The position numbers and the translations under genes were made by a program. The notes under the pieces are model-generated. The model did not search any database. It was not told where the DNA came from and worked only from the letters and a program-made list of their open reading frames with translations. This document shows positions 25,239 through 34,812 of a stretch of 64,000 nt of DNA, piece after piece. Each line of letters starts with the position of its first letter. The stretch's first letter is position 1. Origin of the DNA: Psychrobacillus psychrodurans (GTDB taxonomy: Bacteria > Bacillota > Bacilli > Bacillales_A > Planococcaceae); assembly GCF_027563345.1 (NCBI RefSeq), contig NZ_JAMKBK010000014.1; one strand, given 5' to 3'.

Positions 25239-25814
25239 TCAATTTTGAAGTAAGTCTGGTACTTCAATTTTCCATGTTTCATTTTCTTTTTTTAATCCCA
25301 TTAATGTAGTAGCCGTGAAACTCCCATAGCTAACCATTAATTCGACTAATAGGCCATTACTATTCTCTTGTTTTATTTTGATTGAATCATAATATCTAAA
25401 ATCTAAGGCTATCTCTAAATTGGATATGTTCAGATTTTCATAATATTTTTCTTTAAAAGAATCATAACCAGGTAGCTCACCATCCAAATAAGCCAATGAA
25501 TAGATTGCTTCTATATCGTCGATAACTGCTGAATGAATATATATAAGTATAGTCTTTTCTGGTGAAAAACCTTTTAAGTAATTTGTGTCATACTCCCTTG
25601 TAAATAGTTCATATGACTTTAATTCTTCTTCCGACAGGTCGGATAAATATGAAAACTCTTCTTCTGAGTCATCAATTAATAATACTTTCTCTTCTTCTAT
25701 ATCGATAACATCTTCCTTTTTTAATTCATCTTGTTCTAAATAATTTCTATGCGTACAACCAGTTATCATTAACAAGAAAGACAGAGTTACAAACAGAGAA
25801 ATACTTAATTTCAA
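25239..25814 (-). CDS. Lipoprotein of unknown function
   Basis: The 191-residue protein starts at TTG 25814 after AAGGAG. It has a lipoprotein signal with lipobox LMITGC, so the mature Cys is near residue 20. It is followed by an acidic linker and a soluble domain ending in LMGLKKENETWKIEVPDLLQ, which recalls export-associated domains with a terminal Trp-Lys beta strand. It would be anchored on the outer face of the membrane. Family not recognised. Confidence 0.65.
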   Translation of the reverse strand: MKLSISLFVTLSFLLMITGCTHRNYLEQDELKKEDVIDIEEEKVLLIDDSEEEFSYLSDLSEEELKSYELFTREYDTNYLKGFSPEKTILIYIHSAVIDDIEAIYSLAYLDGELPGYDSFKEKYYENLNISNLEIALDFRYYDSIKIKQENSNGLLVELMVSYGSFTATTLMGLKKENETWKIEVPDLLQN

Positions 25815-25930
25815 ATGAATAACTCCTTTCTTACCACTTGATGTTAAGGAACCAAAGCTAATACTTAACCTTCTTTCACCAGCTTTTCCTTTTCCACTGT
25901 TTGAATTAAAGCACCAGCTAGTATAACATC

Positions 25931-26539
25931 TTATCGTGATAAAAGTTTGATATTTAATAATCCCATATTAACTGATGTCTCTATATAACCAATTATCTGA
26001 TTAAACGTAAAAACATCAAGTTTTTCATTCAAAACTTCTTTATCGTATTCCATCTCATTTAAAAGAAAAGGAAGGAAATTTTTTACCTCTTCAGACTTAA
26101 CCTCTTCCAAATCTAAAATTGTAGGAAACTTACTTAACCTTCTACTTAAATCATTTTTTAAGCCATAGTATTCTAATAATTTACCATTTAATAATCGGAA
26201 ATCATTATGATACAAATGAAGTATTTCGTTATTTTCTTCCATCCTGTTTCTCAACCAAGGAAGATAAAAACCTTTTAACCAAATATCATCGGCGATTAAA
26301 TGTGTAAAATACCCTAATATATAAAGGTCTTCTATTTGTGATTTATATTTATGTAAGAATCCTTTATAACTAATGCTTCTTGTATAATCTTGTACATCAC
26401 CTTTAAAGAAATGTGTTAAGTCTTTAGTGGAAACAGCATCTGCTGCAATGCCTCCAAGTAAAAATGAGGTTCTATCTTCTATCAATAGACTCTCTGCAAT
26501 TCTATTAGTAATAATCAAGTGCATTATTCTTGAACCCAA
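25931..26539 (-). CDS. Zinc-dependent phospholipase C-like hydrolase (PF00882-type)
   Basis: The TTG at 26539 is supported by GGGTGAG six bases upstream. The 202-residue protein has LLGGIAADAVSTKDLTHFF near the N-terminus and YILGYFTHLIADDIW, which fit the Asp/His metal-binding pattern of the zinc-dependent phospholipase C family. Bacillus members of this group are uncharacterised hydrolases. There is no signal peptide, so it is cytoplasmic. Substrate unknown. Confidence 0.65.
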   Translation of the reverse strand: MGSRIMHLIITNRIAESLLIEDRTSFLLGGIAADAVSTKDLTHFFKGDVQDYTRSISYKGFLHKYKSQIEDLYILGYFTHLIADDIWLKGFYLPWLRNRMEENNEILHLYHNDFRLLNGKLLEYYGLKNDLSRRLSKFPTILDLEEVKSEEVKNFLPFLLNEMEYDKEVLNEKLDVFTFNQIIGYIETSVNMGLLNIKLLSR

Positions 26540-26887
26540 TATAACTCACCCTTTACTTATTTTAAAATTGATAGATACTCTTATAACTTCCGCGCTATTT
26601 CAATAAAAAATGCAATACCCCTCTTGAAGTAAAGCACCGGTAAGTGAGAATACCTTTATAATAAATACATAATTTAACTAATAAAAAACACCCAGACTAT
26701 TAGGAAAAGTTGAGTGTTTCGACTGAAAGAGTCTATGCATTTATTAACTATTTTAGGGGAATTTCTTCATTCTCCTCCCTATATCAAGAGTCAAAAACCC
26801 AGTTGAACAAAAAACTAAACGAATAGTTACTCCAGCACCATAAACAGGATTAATAATATAATTAAAATCTTTTTGAAGTACAATTCT
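26540..26887. other. Intergenic with dispersed repeat copy
   Basis: No gene seen. 26583-26612 (CTTCCGCGCTATTTCAATAAAAAA) is a copy of the dispersed intergenic repeat, followed by a weak CCTCTTGAAGTAAAG element as in other copies. Confidence 0.5.
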
Positions 26888-27868
26888 TTAAAGTATTTTT
26901 TGTTCCAAACTGATGACAACTTTCCCCTGTGCGTTTCCTTCACTAAGATACTCTATAGCGTCTGCAACCTGGCTTAACGGATAACTTTTATCTATTACAG
27001 GTTGTACTGTTCCTTGTACAAAAAGATCCAGTAGGATGTTTTGATCAGATTTATTGGGTTTATGGACAAGTAATTTCATGTTCTTTTTTTCCATTTTAGA
27101 AATTATAGGTCCCAGAAACAATACTTGAGAGATTAGTGACATTGGACCACCGACCATGACGTACGTGCCCTTAGTTTTTAATAAATCCTTATAATTGAAA
27201 ATAGACCGGTTTCCTACTACATCAAGAATAAGATCATACAATATACCTTTTTGCACGAAATCTTCTTGAGTGTAATCAATAACATGGTCCGCACCCATTG
27301 TCTTCAGCATTTCCAACTTATCCGTGCTATCTACACAGGTTACTTCAGCACCATGTAATTTGGCAATCTGCAACCCGAACGTGCCCACACCTCCGCCTGC
27401 ACCGTTAATTAAAACCGTTTGCCCTTCCTGAATATGTCCTTTATCGCGAAGACCTTGCAAAGCTAGAACAGCAGCTTGTGGAATGGCTGCCGCTTGTTCA
27501 AATGTCATACTTGGTGGTTTTAAAGATAATGCGTCTTCATGCACACATACATACTCTGCATACCCACCCCAGCCACACCAGGAAATATCCCCGAATACTT
27601 CATCTCCTGGAAGAAGGTGTTTTACATCGCTGCCAACCGCTTCAACCCGCCCCGCTATGTCCGCTCCGAGGATTTTGTATTTTGGTTTTAGCAATCCTCC
27701 AATACGAGTTAAGAAGGGTTTACCTCTTAGGAGATCCCAGTCCCATGAATTCACAGATACAGCATGAACTTTTACCAGTACTTCATTGTCCTGTATAACT
27801 GGTATTTTTACTTCTTTGAGCATAAGAACGTCTGTCATTCCGTACCTATCGTATACCATCGCCTTCAT
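26888..27868 (-). CDS. NAD(P)-dependent MDR oxidoreductase (quinone reductase-like)
   Basis: ATG 27868 follows AAGGGAGC; an upstream frame is open to 27901. The 326-residue protein has the MDR fold: MKAMVYDRYGMTDVLMLKEV, GADIAGRVEAVG, and the nucleotide-binding motif INGAGGGVGTFGLQIAK. It lacks the structural zinc Cys cluster, as in quinone oxidoreductases or enoyl reductases. It probably reduces quinones or enones with NADPH. Single gene. Confidence 0.85.
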   Translation of the reverse strand: MKAMVYDRYGMTDVLMLKEVKIPVIQDNEVLVKVHAVSVNSWDWDLLRGKPFLTRIGGLLKPKYKILGADIAGRVEAVGSDVKHLLPGDEVFGDISWCGWGGYAEYVCVHEDALSLKPPSMTFEQAAAIPQAAVLALQGLRDKGHIQEGQTVLINGAGGGVGTFGLQIAKLHGAEVTCVDSTDKLEMLKTMGADHVIDYTQEDFVQKGILYDLILDVVGNRSIFNYKDLLKTKGTYVMVGGPMSLISQVLFLGPIISKMEKKNMKLLVHKPNKSDQNILLDLFVQGTVQPVIDKSYPLSQVADAIEYLSEGNAQGKVVISLEQKIL

Positions 27869-28191
27869 GGTGATTGCTCCCTTACATTTAATAGTTGCCA
27901 ATATTAAAATATATGTTGAATATTATATTTTCTACACTTTTATATTAAATTCCTTCTTCCACACTCCTGATCAGTTATGGTATTGTTCCCACTCAAGCAG
28001 TTTTAAAGAGCTATCAGAATTCGGTAAACTTTTTGGATAACTCTCCCAATTAGTTATAAATCTTGTTTTACACTTTTATCCGTAACCTTAGCTCCGGCAC
28101 CTCATCTTTACATAAAATTTACCGAAGATACGAGGAGATTAATAATCTATGTAGAATAATATATATTAAATCTTAATTAGAGGTGAGTTTT
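27869..28191. other. Intergenic, nothing recognised
   Basis: AT-rich spacer between divergent genes, so it should hold both promoters. No confident promoter, repeat or gene remnant was identified. Confidence 0.4.
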
Positions 28192-28563
28192 ATGATAAAT
28201 GTAAGCTGGGGCATTTTATTGTGGGTTTTAGCGACATTACTTTTCCGTTTTTACGGACAACTGTTTCTGATACCTGGGAATGTGCCTTTATTGATTATTA
28301 CCTTTATTCTGACCATACCTTTAATAATAATTGCAACGTATGCTTATTATTATTTGAGAAAGATACCTGAATCAAAGCGTCTAATGACATCAGTCCAAAT
28401 TGCTCTCCCAGGAATGATTTTGGATATATTTAGTGTTATTTTTTTTGATAAAGTCTTTTTAAACTTACATACTGATTCATTACCTTTTTTCGCTTCATGG
28501 TTACTGTGGGCGTATAGCTTAATATTAATTTCAGGTTTTTCGATAAAGATTAAATCCAACTAA
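28192..28563 (+). CDS. Small four-helix membrane protein (DUF5367-like)
   Basis: ATG 28192 follows AGAGGTGA. The 123-residue protein has about four membrane helices (SWGILLWVLATLLFRFYGQ first) and ends SGFSIKIKSN. The N-terminal pattern recalls the DUF5367 family of small integral membrane proteins in Bacillus, whose role is unknown. It is one of the few plus-strand genes here. Confidence 0.6.
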   Translation: MINVSWGILLWVLATLLFRFYGQLFLIPGNVPLLIITFILTIPLIIIATYAYYYLRKIPESKRLMTSVQIALPGMILDIFSVIFFDKVFLNLHTDSLPFFASWLLWAYSLILISGFSIKIKSN

Positions 28564-28723
28564 TGCTTTTATTCTATGTATCTTCCCTTCGTATTCAACA
28601 TGAAAACTCCATTATCATCTAACTAAACGCACCCTTTTAGCCGGTCATGCAGCAGAACTATTCATATTTTGTATCAATTCCCTTCTTGAAGTTTAACTTT
28701 CGTTAGTATAAATAGGAGCAAGA

Positions 28724-29356
28724 CTATGCCTTGTTATTTGCTAACCATTTTGTCATATTATCAAGTAAATCTACTGAATGGAAACTTACAGGATAAGAAC
28801 AAACATTATCTGATATAGATGTAATATTTCCTTGTATGCTCTCTGCATTTATTAGTTCAACATAATCAGGAATAAAATAGTTTAATGTCTCATAATAACG
28901 TTGATGAGGTTCCACTATTTCTAAATGTTTTTCAAAATTACCTCTTTTTCTTGTAATATCTTTCTCCTTACGACTTTTCAAATTTTCTTTGTCAGTATAT
29001 AGATAGAAATACTTATCAGGGAATCTAATTCTCCCCTCTTTAATTTCATTTCGGTAAAATCCAGAAATAAAATCTAAACTATGTTTATATAATTTAAAAT
29101 CGAAACACCAGTTATAACTTAGTAGTTGAAAAATATCGCCATCAAGAATAACAGTATCATAAGTTTTAAGTTTTTCTTGAGCAATTAACCAACGTTCTAT
29201 TTGACGTTCTATATACCACGTTTTTGACTCTACCTTCGGGCGCTCGAATAATAGATTTACTTCCGGAATTATAAAAGCATTGGTTCTTTTTGCAAATTCA
29301 TGAGAAGTTGTTGTTTTTCCTACGGCACTTGCTCCTTCTATGCAAATCAATGACAT
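28724..29356 (-). CDS. P-loop kinase-like ATPase
   Basis: The 210-residue protein begins with a Walker A motif (IEGASAVGKTTTSHEFA) and has a nucleotide-kinase layout: TVILDGDIFQLL as Walker B-like strand and an Arg-rich lid (NLKSRKEKDITRKRGNFEKH). It resembles small-molecule kinases such as thymidylate or shikimate kinases. The substrate is not predictable. RBS GGGGTGAT precedes the ATG. Confidence 0.65.
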   Translation of the reverse strand: MSLICIEGASAVGKTTTSHEFAKRTNAFIIPEVNLLFERPKVESKTWYIERQIERWLIAQEKLKTYDTVILDGDIFQLLSYNWCFDFKLYKHSLDFISGFYRNEIKEGRIRFPDKYFYLYTDKENLKSRKEKDITRKRGNFEKHLEIVEPHQRYYETLNYFIPDYVELINAESIQGNITSISDNVCSYPVSFHSVDLLDNMTKWLANNKA

Positions 29357-29525
29357 ATTATCACCCCTATATACATATTCTATTTCTGAGAATTTATATA
29401 GTGAACTATCCTTTTTACGTTCTAGGAGTTACTATATGCAATAGCTTTTCTATAACAGTTTTTGGTTATAATATATCAATATAAAAATATAAGTTGCTTT
29501 TCCCTGCGGTCATTCAACAATAACT

Positions 29526-29648
29526 TCATATAATATAATATCCTTTTTCTGATGGAAGGGTTATTTTGTTCCCTTTAACTTCTATCGTAGTACTTGTAAA
29601 ATCTGTATTCCACTGATTAGCGTCTATTGAAGTAAGGTTACTGTTTAA
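29526..29648 (-). pseudogene. C-terminal gene fragment
   Basis: A 40-codon minus-strand stretch has coding-like sequence (SIDANQWNTDFTSTTIEVKG) and ends at TGA 29526. It has no start codon; its upstream end runs into an inverted copy of the dispersed repeat (29641-29665), which may have replaced the rest of the gene. Confidence 0.4.
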
Positions 29649-29696
29649 CTAAAGCAGCCTTTAGCACAATTAGTACTTGCCCATTTGTGATATGAA

Positions 29697-30070
29697 TTAT
29701 TTTAATGTGTTAGTTTCTCTATCTATAAGATGTTTACCTAAATCTGCATAGGCTCTTTCATATCCAGCTGTAACTTTCCAACCAAACATGTTTTCTTGGA
29801 TCTTCACGTTTGATGTCGTATTAATAACATCTGAACCATTTGTTCGTAATAACAAATAATAAGCATTAGATATAAAGCATTAGATATATCCGTTTCAACA
29901 ACATCTATTAACTGTGTAGAATCAATATCAAACATTTCTGTGATATATTTTTCAATTGCTTCATCACGAGTTGAAAAGTGAGTCAAATATTGATAAATAC
30001 CAAAAGAAAAAATTATTATTACCCCAATTGAAAATAAGTAAATCAATGATTTATTATACTTATTTTTCAT
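29697..30070 (-). pseudogene. Small exported/membrane protein gene broken by a 14-bp tandem duplication
   Basis: The frame starts with a membrane anchor (SLIYLFSIGVIIIFSFGIYQYL) and a soluble domain. It is shifted at 29861-29888, where AAGCATTAGATATA is present twice in perfect tandem. Removing one copy restores one frame running …DISNAYYLLLRTNG… through FGWKVTAGYERAYADLGKHL to TAA at 29697, about 119 codons. The current frame instead ends at 29804. The restored protein looks like a small Bacillus hypothetical family; function unknown. Confidence 0.75.
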
Positions 30071-30139
30071 GCTGCCACTCCTCTTTACTTTTCTATAATC
30101 TATTTCGACACCCTTTAACTTGTAGATGGGGTATCACCA

Positions 30140-30303
30140 TCAATAAGTTATAATATTAAAGTTTCTTGAATATAATATCGCTGTAATTGGTAGTGTCAGA
30201 ATGTAAGGCATACCACAATAAGTAAAGGTAAAAGGTAAATCCTCTAAGTCATTCAACCATATACTCCTGTAGAAATAACCAAAATTAAAGCAGATAAAAT
30301 CAT
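30140..30303 (-). pseudogene. Remnant of a small membrane protein
   Basis: Two out-of-frame pieces are visible on the minus strand. MILSALILVISTGVYG ends at a TGA, and a second piece containing DLPFTFTYCGMPYILTLPIT in another frame ends at TGA 30140. Together they look like a two-helix membrane protein split by a frameshift. Family unknown. Confidence 0.35.
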
Positions 30304-30383
30304 AAACTCAAGTAACCTGTCTTAGCACAATGGGCTTCAATATGGTTGTCTAATTATTCCATGTCTTGAACATTATTAGTTTT

Positions 30384-30722
30384 TTATCGTAGGGTAGATA
30401 CTAACTCTTCATTCTTCACTTCAAATATAAATTCAGTGAAAATGTGTTCCCTACCACCATTTTTCTCGTACCACTCTTTAATTCGTTTGACGTGAGCATT
30501 GTCACCTTTTACATTATTCTCTATTTCTATATAATTGTCATAACTGTCATATTCCCAAATAGCAAAAATTTCTGTAGTATTATCCTTATTATCCTTCAAC
30601 CATCGTCCAACCAATCTTGCTCCGTACTTTAGTTGATTAGGTAAATTAGTTTTGTCGAAATGTTCATTAAACTTTTCAACAAAATCATTTTTTACAATAT
30701 AAAATTTCCTCCTATAAAACAT
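30384..30722 (-). CDS. NIPSNAP-family protein
   Basis: The 112-residue protein matches the NIPSNAP ferredoxin-like barrel: MFYRRKFYIVKNDFVEKFNEHF, LPNQLKYGARLVGRW, IFAIWEYDSYDNYIEIE. The family consists of small dimeric proteins of unclear biochemical role, sometimes linked to heme or antibiotic-related oxidation. The homologous N-terminus supports the ATG at 30722, which has AGGATG upstream. Confidence 0.8.
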   Translation of the reverse strand: MFYRRKFYIVKNDFVEKFNEHFDKTNLPNQLKYGARLVGRWLKDNKDNTTEIFAIWEYDSYDNYIEIENNVKGDNAHVKRIKEWYEKNGGREHIFTEFIFEVKNEELVSTLR

Positions 30723-30812
30723 ACAGTTTCATCCTATGACTTTCTTGGTCCGTGTACTTATATCGATAAGCCCCCAACATATTCCTCTTATTGAACTATG
30801 ATTCCGATTGTT

Positions 30813-31303
30813 TTATAAAGCTTCAAGAAACAGGTAACAGAATATTAAATTTCGTGCTTTTTCATATTTAATATATTCTTCATAAAAACCTGGATATAAA
30901 CCGATATGTTCTTCCAAAAAACTATATTGTTGGAAGTGATTAAAGAATGACATTTGAAGCCAATCTATCTGACCTTGTGGTATGTTTTGAGAACGTCCCC
31001 TAAGAATATAACTTAAAATCCCATTAATGTTCATCCAGTATGTATTCAAATCAGCATTTATACAGTCGTCTTCCAAGATCAATTCTTTAAAATCACTCAT
31101 TATTTTGGACGTATCGGTATAAGGGAAAGGTTTACATAAATCTAATGCTAGTAGCTTATTTAACATATATGGATTTTTCTCACGGTAAACTAACTCTAAG
31201 ATATATTCAAAAAAGGAACTAGTTCAGAGTGAAGAGATTTTACTTTCGCATTTTGTGCTTGATCTAACCCGCTTAACGTTATCAACCTTAAACTTTTGCT
31301 CAT
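30813..31303 (-). pseudogene. Hypothetical gene split by a one-base frameshift in a T-tract
   Basis: ATG 31303 with a GGTGAT site opens a frame (MSKSLRLITLSGLDQAQNAK…SELVPF) that ends shortly after a run of six T. Adding one T restores one continuous frame through EYILELVYREKNPYMLNK into the downstream open frame, which ends at 30813 (about 163 codons). The current halves are not separately plausible. A one-base sequencing error in the homopolymer is also possible. Family not recognised. Confidence 0.65.
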
Positions 31304-31400
31304 CAAAATCACCTATCATATTTATTTTAAATAATCATAACATTTGTTCTTAAGCTAACTCTTGCACCGATAGTACAATAACACTTCACGTATAAATTAT

Positions 31401-31940
31401 TTAAACTCTCCTTGATTTATACTCTTCAATATATTCCTCTATATCCAATACCTGAATAACATTAGACCAATGTAAAACTGTCCCTACGAAACCCTTTACA
31501 TCCAGTTCTTTCATTTCATATGTGGCTTCGTCATTAACAGTTCCTGTAGCATCTTCAATAAATGTGACTTGATAACCTCTGTCATATGCTGCTATTGCAG
31601 TAAACTGGCAACAAAACTCAGTGTTAAATCCTGTTATAAAAAGATGTTCTACACCGAGTTGGTCTAACTTTTCACTAAGTTCTGTATGAAAGAAAGCACT
31701 TGGTGACTTCTTCTCAATTACAATATCTGCATATGCCTTTAGAGAGTGATGCAGTTCTGAGCTTGGCAATTCTTTATTGAAAGGGCTTGTTTCATCATCA
31801 TCTATATTTCTTATAAATATTACAGGTTCATCATTTTCTTTAAAGTCTTGAATAATACTATCAATTTTGTTTAGTTCTTGCTGAAAATCTTTAAATTCCA
31901 CAATTATATTTTGTGCATCAATTACTAATAGTGCTTTCAT
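31401..31940 (-). CDS. Isochorismatase-like cysteine hydrolase
   Basis: The 179-residue protein has the catalytic triad pattern of the family: ALLVIDAQN, VIEKKSPSAFF and ITGFNTEFCCQFTAIAA with the nucleophilic Cys. It is a second, distant relative of the hydrolase at 13831-14382. Substrate unknown; members hydrolyse amides such as nicotinamide or ureas. GAAGGTGGAG precedes the ATG. Single gene. Confidence 0.85.
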   Translation of the reverse strand: MKALLVIDAQNIIVEFKDFQQELNKIDSIIQDFKENDEPVIFIRNIDDDETSPFNKELPSSELHHSLKAYADIVIEKKSPSAFFHTELSEKLDQLGVEHLFITGFNTEFCCQFTAIAAYDRGYQVTFIEDATGTVNDEATYEMKELDVKGFVGTVLHWSNVIQVLDIEEYIEEYKSRRV

Positions 31941-32018
31941 GACTCCACCTTCTCTTTAATTTGATTGTCTTATAAAAGCCAATTCAACATAATTCCTTAA
32001 ACTCCTGCTTTATTACTT

Positions 32019-32075
32019 AAACTGCTGGGCTAGTTTAATAAAAAAAGCTTTACTTCTTCTTGAAGCAAAGCACCA
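32019..32075 (-). terminator. Terminator fused to dispersed repeat core
   Basis: Arms 32047-32056 and 32062-32071 pair in minus-strand RNA (one G-U) and are followed by seven T, then by the repeat core AAACTAGCCCAGCAGTTTAA. It ends the gene at 32099. Confidence 0.75.
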
Positions 32076-32098
32076 GTTTATACTAGAAACCAATACAA

Positions 32099-32758
32099 TC
32101 ATCCGTAAATATGAAGTCCAATTACACTCATATCTTTATTATCTACTACTAAAACAATTTGTTTTGCAAATGTAATAAATACACGAATGGTCAATGACTC
32201 TTTTAAATTTTCATCCAACTTCCATCCAGTTGGTTGAAGTAATATTGATCCATTTTCAATAAAGAATGAACACATAAAAAATCCTCGTATTTTCTCTGTC
32301 TCTTTAATGTCTAGTGGATCGATCAATTCTTGATTCACCAAATAGTATTTCACTACTCTTGGTTTAGTTGCCAAATTAAGATGTTTTGTACGATATAAAT
32401 CAGGAATAACTGGATATATACCATTTGACAGCAAATCCTGTACAATCTTTTTAGACTCTTTTTTAAGGAATCTTACATTTATTTCTTTAAGCTTCCCATC
32501 AATGAATATTTGCTTTATATCTAAATAATGAGGAACTACTTCTTTCATTATAGTTTCTAAAGCATTGTCATTTGAGGTTGGTAATGTTGTGAGGGAATCT
32601 TTACCAAAAATTAAATCAAAAGAAGCAAAAAGCTGGCAAACCGTGCTCATTTCACTTAATTCGATGGTTGAATCAAATCTCTTGAAATTTAATTCACCAT
32701 TATCATCATTATTAAATTGGAATGGAGGTTCTTCAATTTCTGTAAGCCAATTAAACAT
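32099..32758 (-). CDS. Hypothetical protein
   Basis: The 219-residue soluble protein has no recognised domain. The C-terminal half (NGSILLQPTGWKLDENLKES, IRVFITFAKQIVLVVDNKDM) looks like a beta-rich fold ending in a short VIGLHIYG strand. It lacks a signal peptide. It lies just downstream of the M23 peptidase gene on the same strand, so the two may be cotranscribed. Function unknown. Confidence 0.6.
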   Translation of the reverse strand: MFNWLTEIEEPPFQFNNDDNGELNFKRFDSTIELSEMSTVCQLFASFDLIFGKDSLTTLPTSNDNALETIMKEVVPHYLDIKQIFIDGKLKEINVRFLKKESKKIVQDLLSNGIYPVIPDLYRTKHLNLATKPRVVKYYLVNQELIDPLDIKETEKIRGFFMCSFFIENGSILLQPTGWKLDENLKESLTIRVFITFAKQIVLVVDNKDMSVIGLHIYG

Positions 32759-32847
32759 AATAATCCCTCAATTCCTCAGTATGATAATTCCATTATATGC
32801 AATTTATCAGACAATTCCTTATAAAACTAACTACTTTACCATAACCC

Positions 32848-33831
32848 TTATTTAAAGAAAGAACCTATAATTCGAGGAATAAATAAGAAAAAGTCTGCTA
32901 ATGTAAATGCATTTTCAACTTTATCAAAGGTATCCATTTTTTCTTTCTTTTTTTTAATACATTGCGTTACAGTATCCCCTTGAATTGGCTCTATTCCATC
33001 GATAAAATTGATACGAATTGATTGACAATTCATATAATCCGGCGAATCCATAACTTGAAAATGAATATGTGGCTCAGATGAGTTTCCAGAATTTCCACAA
33101 AGTCCAATATTTTGTCCTTGCTTAACTATATCTCCCTCATTTACCATAATGGAATGTTGTTTAAAATGGGCAAGTAAACTATACTCTTTGTTTGAATGCT
33201 CTAAAATGACATAATTTCCTGCTGGCTGTGATTCATTCATCTCGCCCGGAATGTTATCAATAATATTATTAATCACTTTTACGACCTTACTATCTGCTGG
33301 TGCAACGACCTCTTTATCGAATGCATAGAAATTTTCATTATACATTTTGTTATCTTTATAGGTTTGGTCATCCTTCATCACAACTAAATCATATGCATAA
33401 CGTTGTGATTCATAAATATAATGGTAGTTAATAAATTCATTTGTTCCACCCCAAAAGACAAACCAATCTTCTTTAATAGGGAACGTATATGCATTTTTCG
33501 AATAACGTTTGTCACTTTTTGGAAAGGTTATATAGGGTTTTAATAAAAGGCGATGGATAGCGTCCATCGAATCGAATAAAACACAAATTATTTTTTCGCT
33601 ATGTTTATCTAACCATAAATACTGAACAAAAGATCCTATCAATGTCGTTTTAATTAGTTGGTAACTTTCAACATTATGATTAAATGACTGTACTAATTCT
33701 TTAAATTGTCCAATCGTTATTAACTCTTTAAAATCTTTAATACATTGTTTATAAAGTGTTTCTGGATTTCCATTTAAGAAGTAATGTCCAAAATTTTCTG
33801 GTGTTATATATTGGTCTTCATTTTTACTCAC
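32848..33831 (-). CDS. M23-family (LytM-like) metallopeptidase domain protein
   Basis: A GTG at 33831 is preferred because GGTGGGGGATG lies upstream; a frame from 33849 is also open. The C-terminal part has M23 features: VVAPADSKVVKVINN, NYVILEHSNKEYSLLAHFKQ, GLCGNSGNSSEPHIHFQV with the HxH zinc motif. M23 peptidases cut peptidoglycan cross-bridges, but no signal peptide is present, so export or another role is uncertain. The N-terminal 130 residues are unrecognised. Confidence 0.8.
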   Translation of the reverse strand: MSKNEDQYITPENFGHYFLNGNPETLYKQCIKDFKELITIGQFKELVQSFNHNVESYQLIKTTLIGSFVQYLWLDKHSEKIICVLFDSMDAIHRLLLKPYITFPKSDKRYSKNAYTFPIKEDWFVFWGGTNEFINYHYIYESQRYAYDLVVMKDDQTYKDNKMYNENFYAFDKEVVAPADSKVVKVINNIIDNIPGEMNESQPAGNYVILEHSNKEYSLLAHFKQHSIMVNEGDIVKQGQNIGLCGNSGNSSEPHIHFQVMDSPDYMNCQSIRINFIDGIEPIQGDTVTQCIKKKKEKMDTFDKVENAFTLADFFLFIPRIIGSFFK

Positions 33832-33993
33832 AAAAGCATCCCCCACCATTTCCCTATTAGCTAGCCTGCCCTTTCCTTAAATACGTTTGAAATAAATATA
33901 GGTTCCAATTTTGAGTAAACTTTCCAAATGAAAATATCTAAGGTACTTTTTTTAATATTTAACTATAGTACCTAGTTAGTGGAAGAAGTTATT

Positions 33994-34647
33994 TTACAGT
34001 TTAGGTAATAAAGTGGTTAGTTCAATTAAGTCATCTATTACCAAATCTGCCTGTGCGAGTTCATCTTCTTGTGCAAAATCAAAATTACATCCAATTGCAG
34101 TTAATCCATTATCTTTAGCCGCATATATATCAGATAGACGGTCTCCGACTACTGCTGCTTTTTTTATATCATACTTCTTTAAAATAGTTTTAACTAAATC
34201 CCCTTTATCCAACGTTTGTATTTGTTGAATACTAAATGTTTCTGTAACCCATTTATCTAGATTATAATAACTCACAATTGCGTTTAAGTACTCAGTTAAC
34301 CCATTACTCGCTATGTAAATGGAGCAATTATTCGCTTTTAAATAACTAAAAACTTCCTTTACATTAGGATATAAAGCACCTTTTCCACTTCTAATATTTT
34401 CTACTAATCTTTCCAGAAAATAAGCATCAGTTTGTCCTCTTACTTCATCTGAATGATTAGGCAACAAAGCTTCCCATACTCTTGGTAAAGGGATTCCCAT
34501 AATTTCACGATATTTATCAATAGGAGCTACTGTATCCCACTTATTTAATGATCGTAAATGGTTAAAAGTATCTTCGAGTGATAATTCTAAAATTTTATCT
34601 GTTTGAAATAGAGTTCCATCCATATCAAAAATCAGTGATTGTAGCAT
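33994..34647 (-). CDS. HAD-family hydrolase (phosphoglycolate phosphatase-like)
   Basis: ATG 34647 follows GGGAGAG. The protein has HAD motifs: I LIFDMDGTLFQTD with the Asp nucleophile, II IASNGLTEYLN and IV AAVVGDRLSDIYAAK. The C1-type helical cap (residues 20-90) fits the Gph/PGMB group. It likely removes phosphate from a small metabolite. Single gene; substrate unknown. Confidence 0.88.
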   Translation of the reverse strand: MLQSLIFDMDGTLFQTDKILELSLEDTFNHLRSLNKWDTVAPIDKYREIMGIPLPRVWEALLPNHSDEVRGQTDAYFLERLVENIRSGKGALYPNVKEVFSYLKANNCSIYIASNGLTEYLNAIVSYYNLDKWVTETFSIQQIQTLDKGDLVKTILKKYDIKKAAVVGDRLSDIYAAKDNGLTAIGCNFDFAQEDELAQADLVIDDLIELTTLLPKL

Positions 34648-34711
34648 TTTTTTCTCTCCCTTGTTCATAACTGAATAGCTTCTAAGATTTAAAAACTGTT
34701 TATTACTTATT

Positions 34712-34746
34712 CAACTAAAATGAAATAGCTACCCTTACAGGTAGCC
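34712..34746 (-). terminator. Terminator-like hairpin after DUF2812 gene
   Basis: GCTACC/GGTAGC arms with a 6-base loop and a T-rich tail on the minus strand lie downstream of the padR-DUF2812 operon. Confidence 0.55.
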
Positions 34747-34812
34747 ACTTGTTTAACAAAAGTTACTCATTAACTCCAAAATGTCTAAAAACTGAATCAT
34801 TGGATTCTTCTA

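Noticed and set aside
23000..26500. Composite transposon or prophage around the IS3 element
   Set aside because: Only one IS copy is visible, with ordinary flanking genes and no integrase, phage or second IS.
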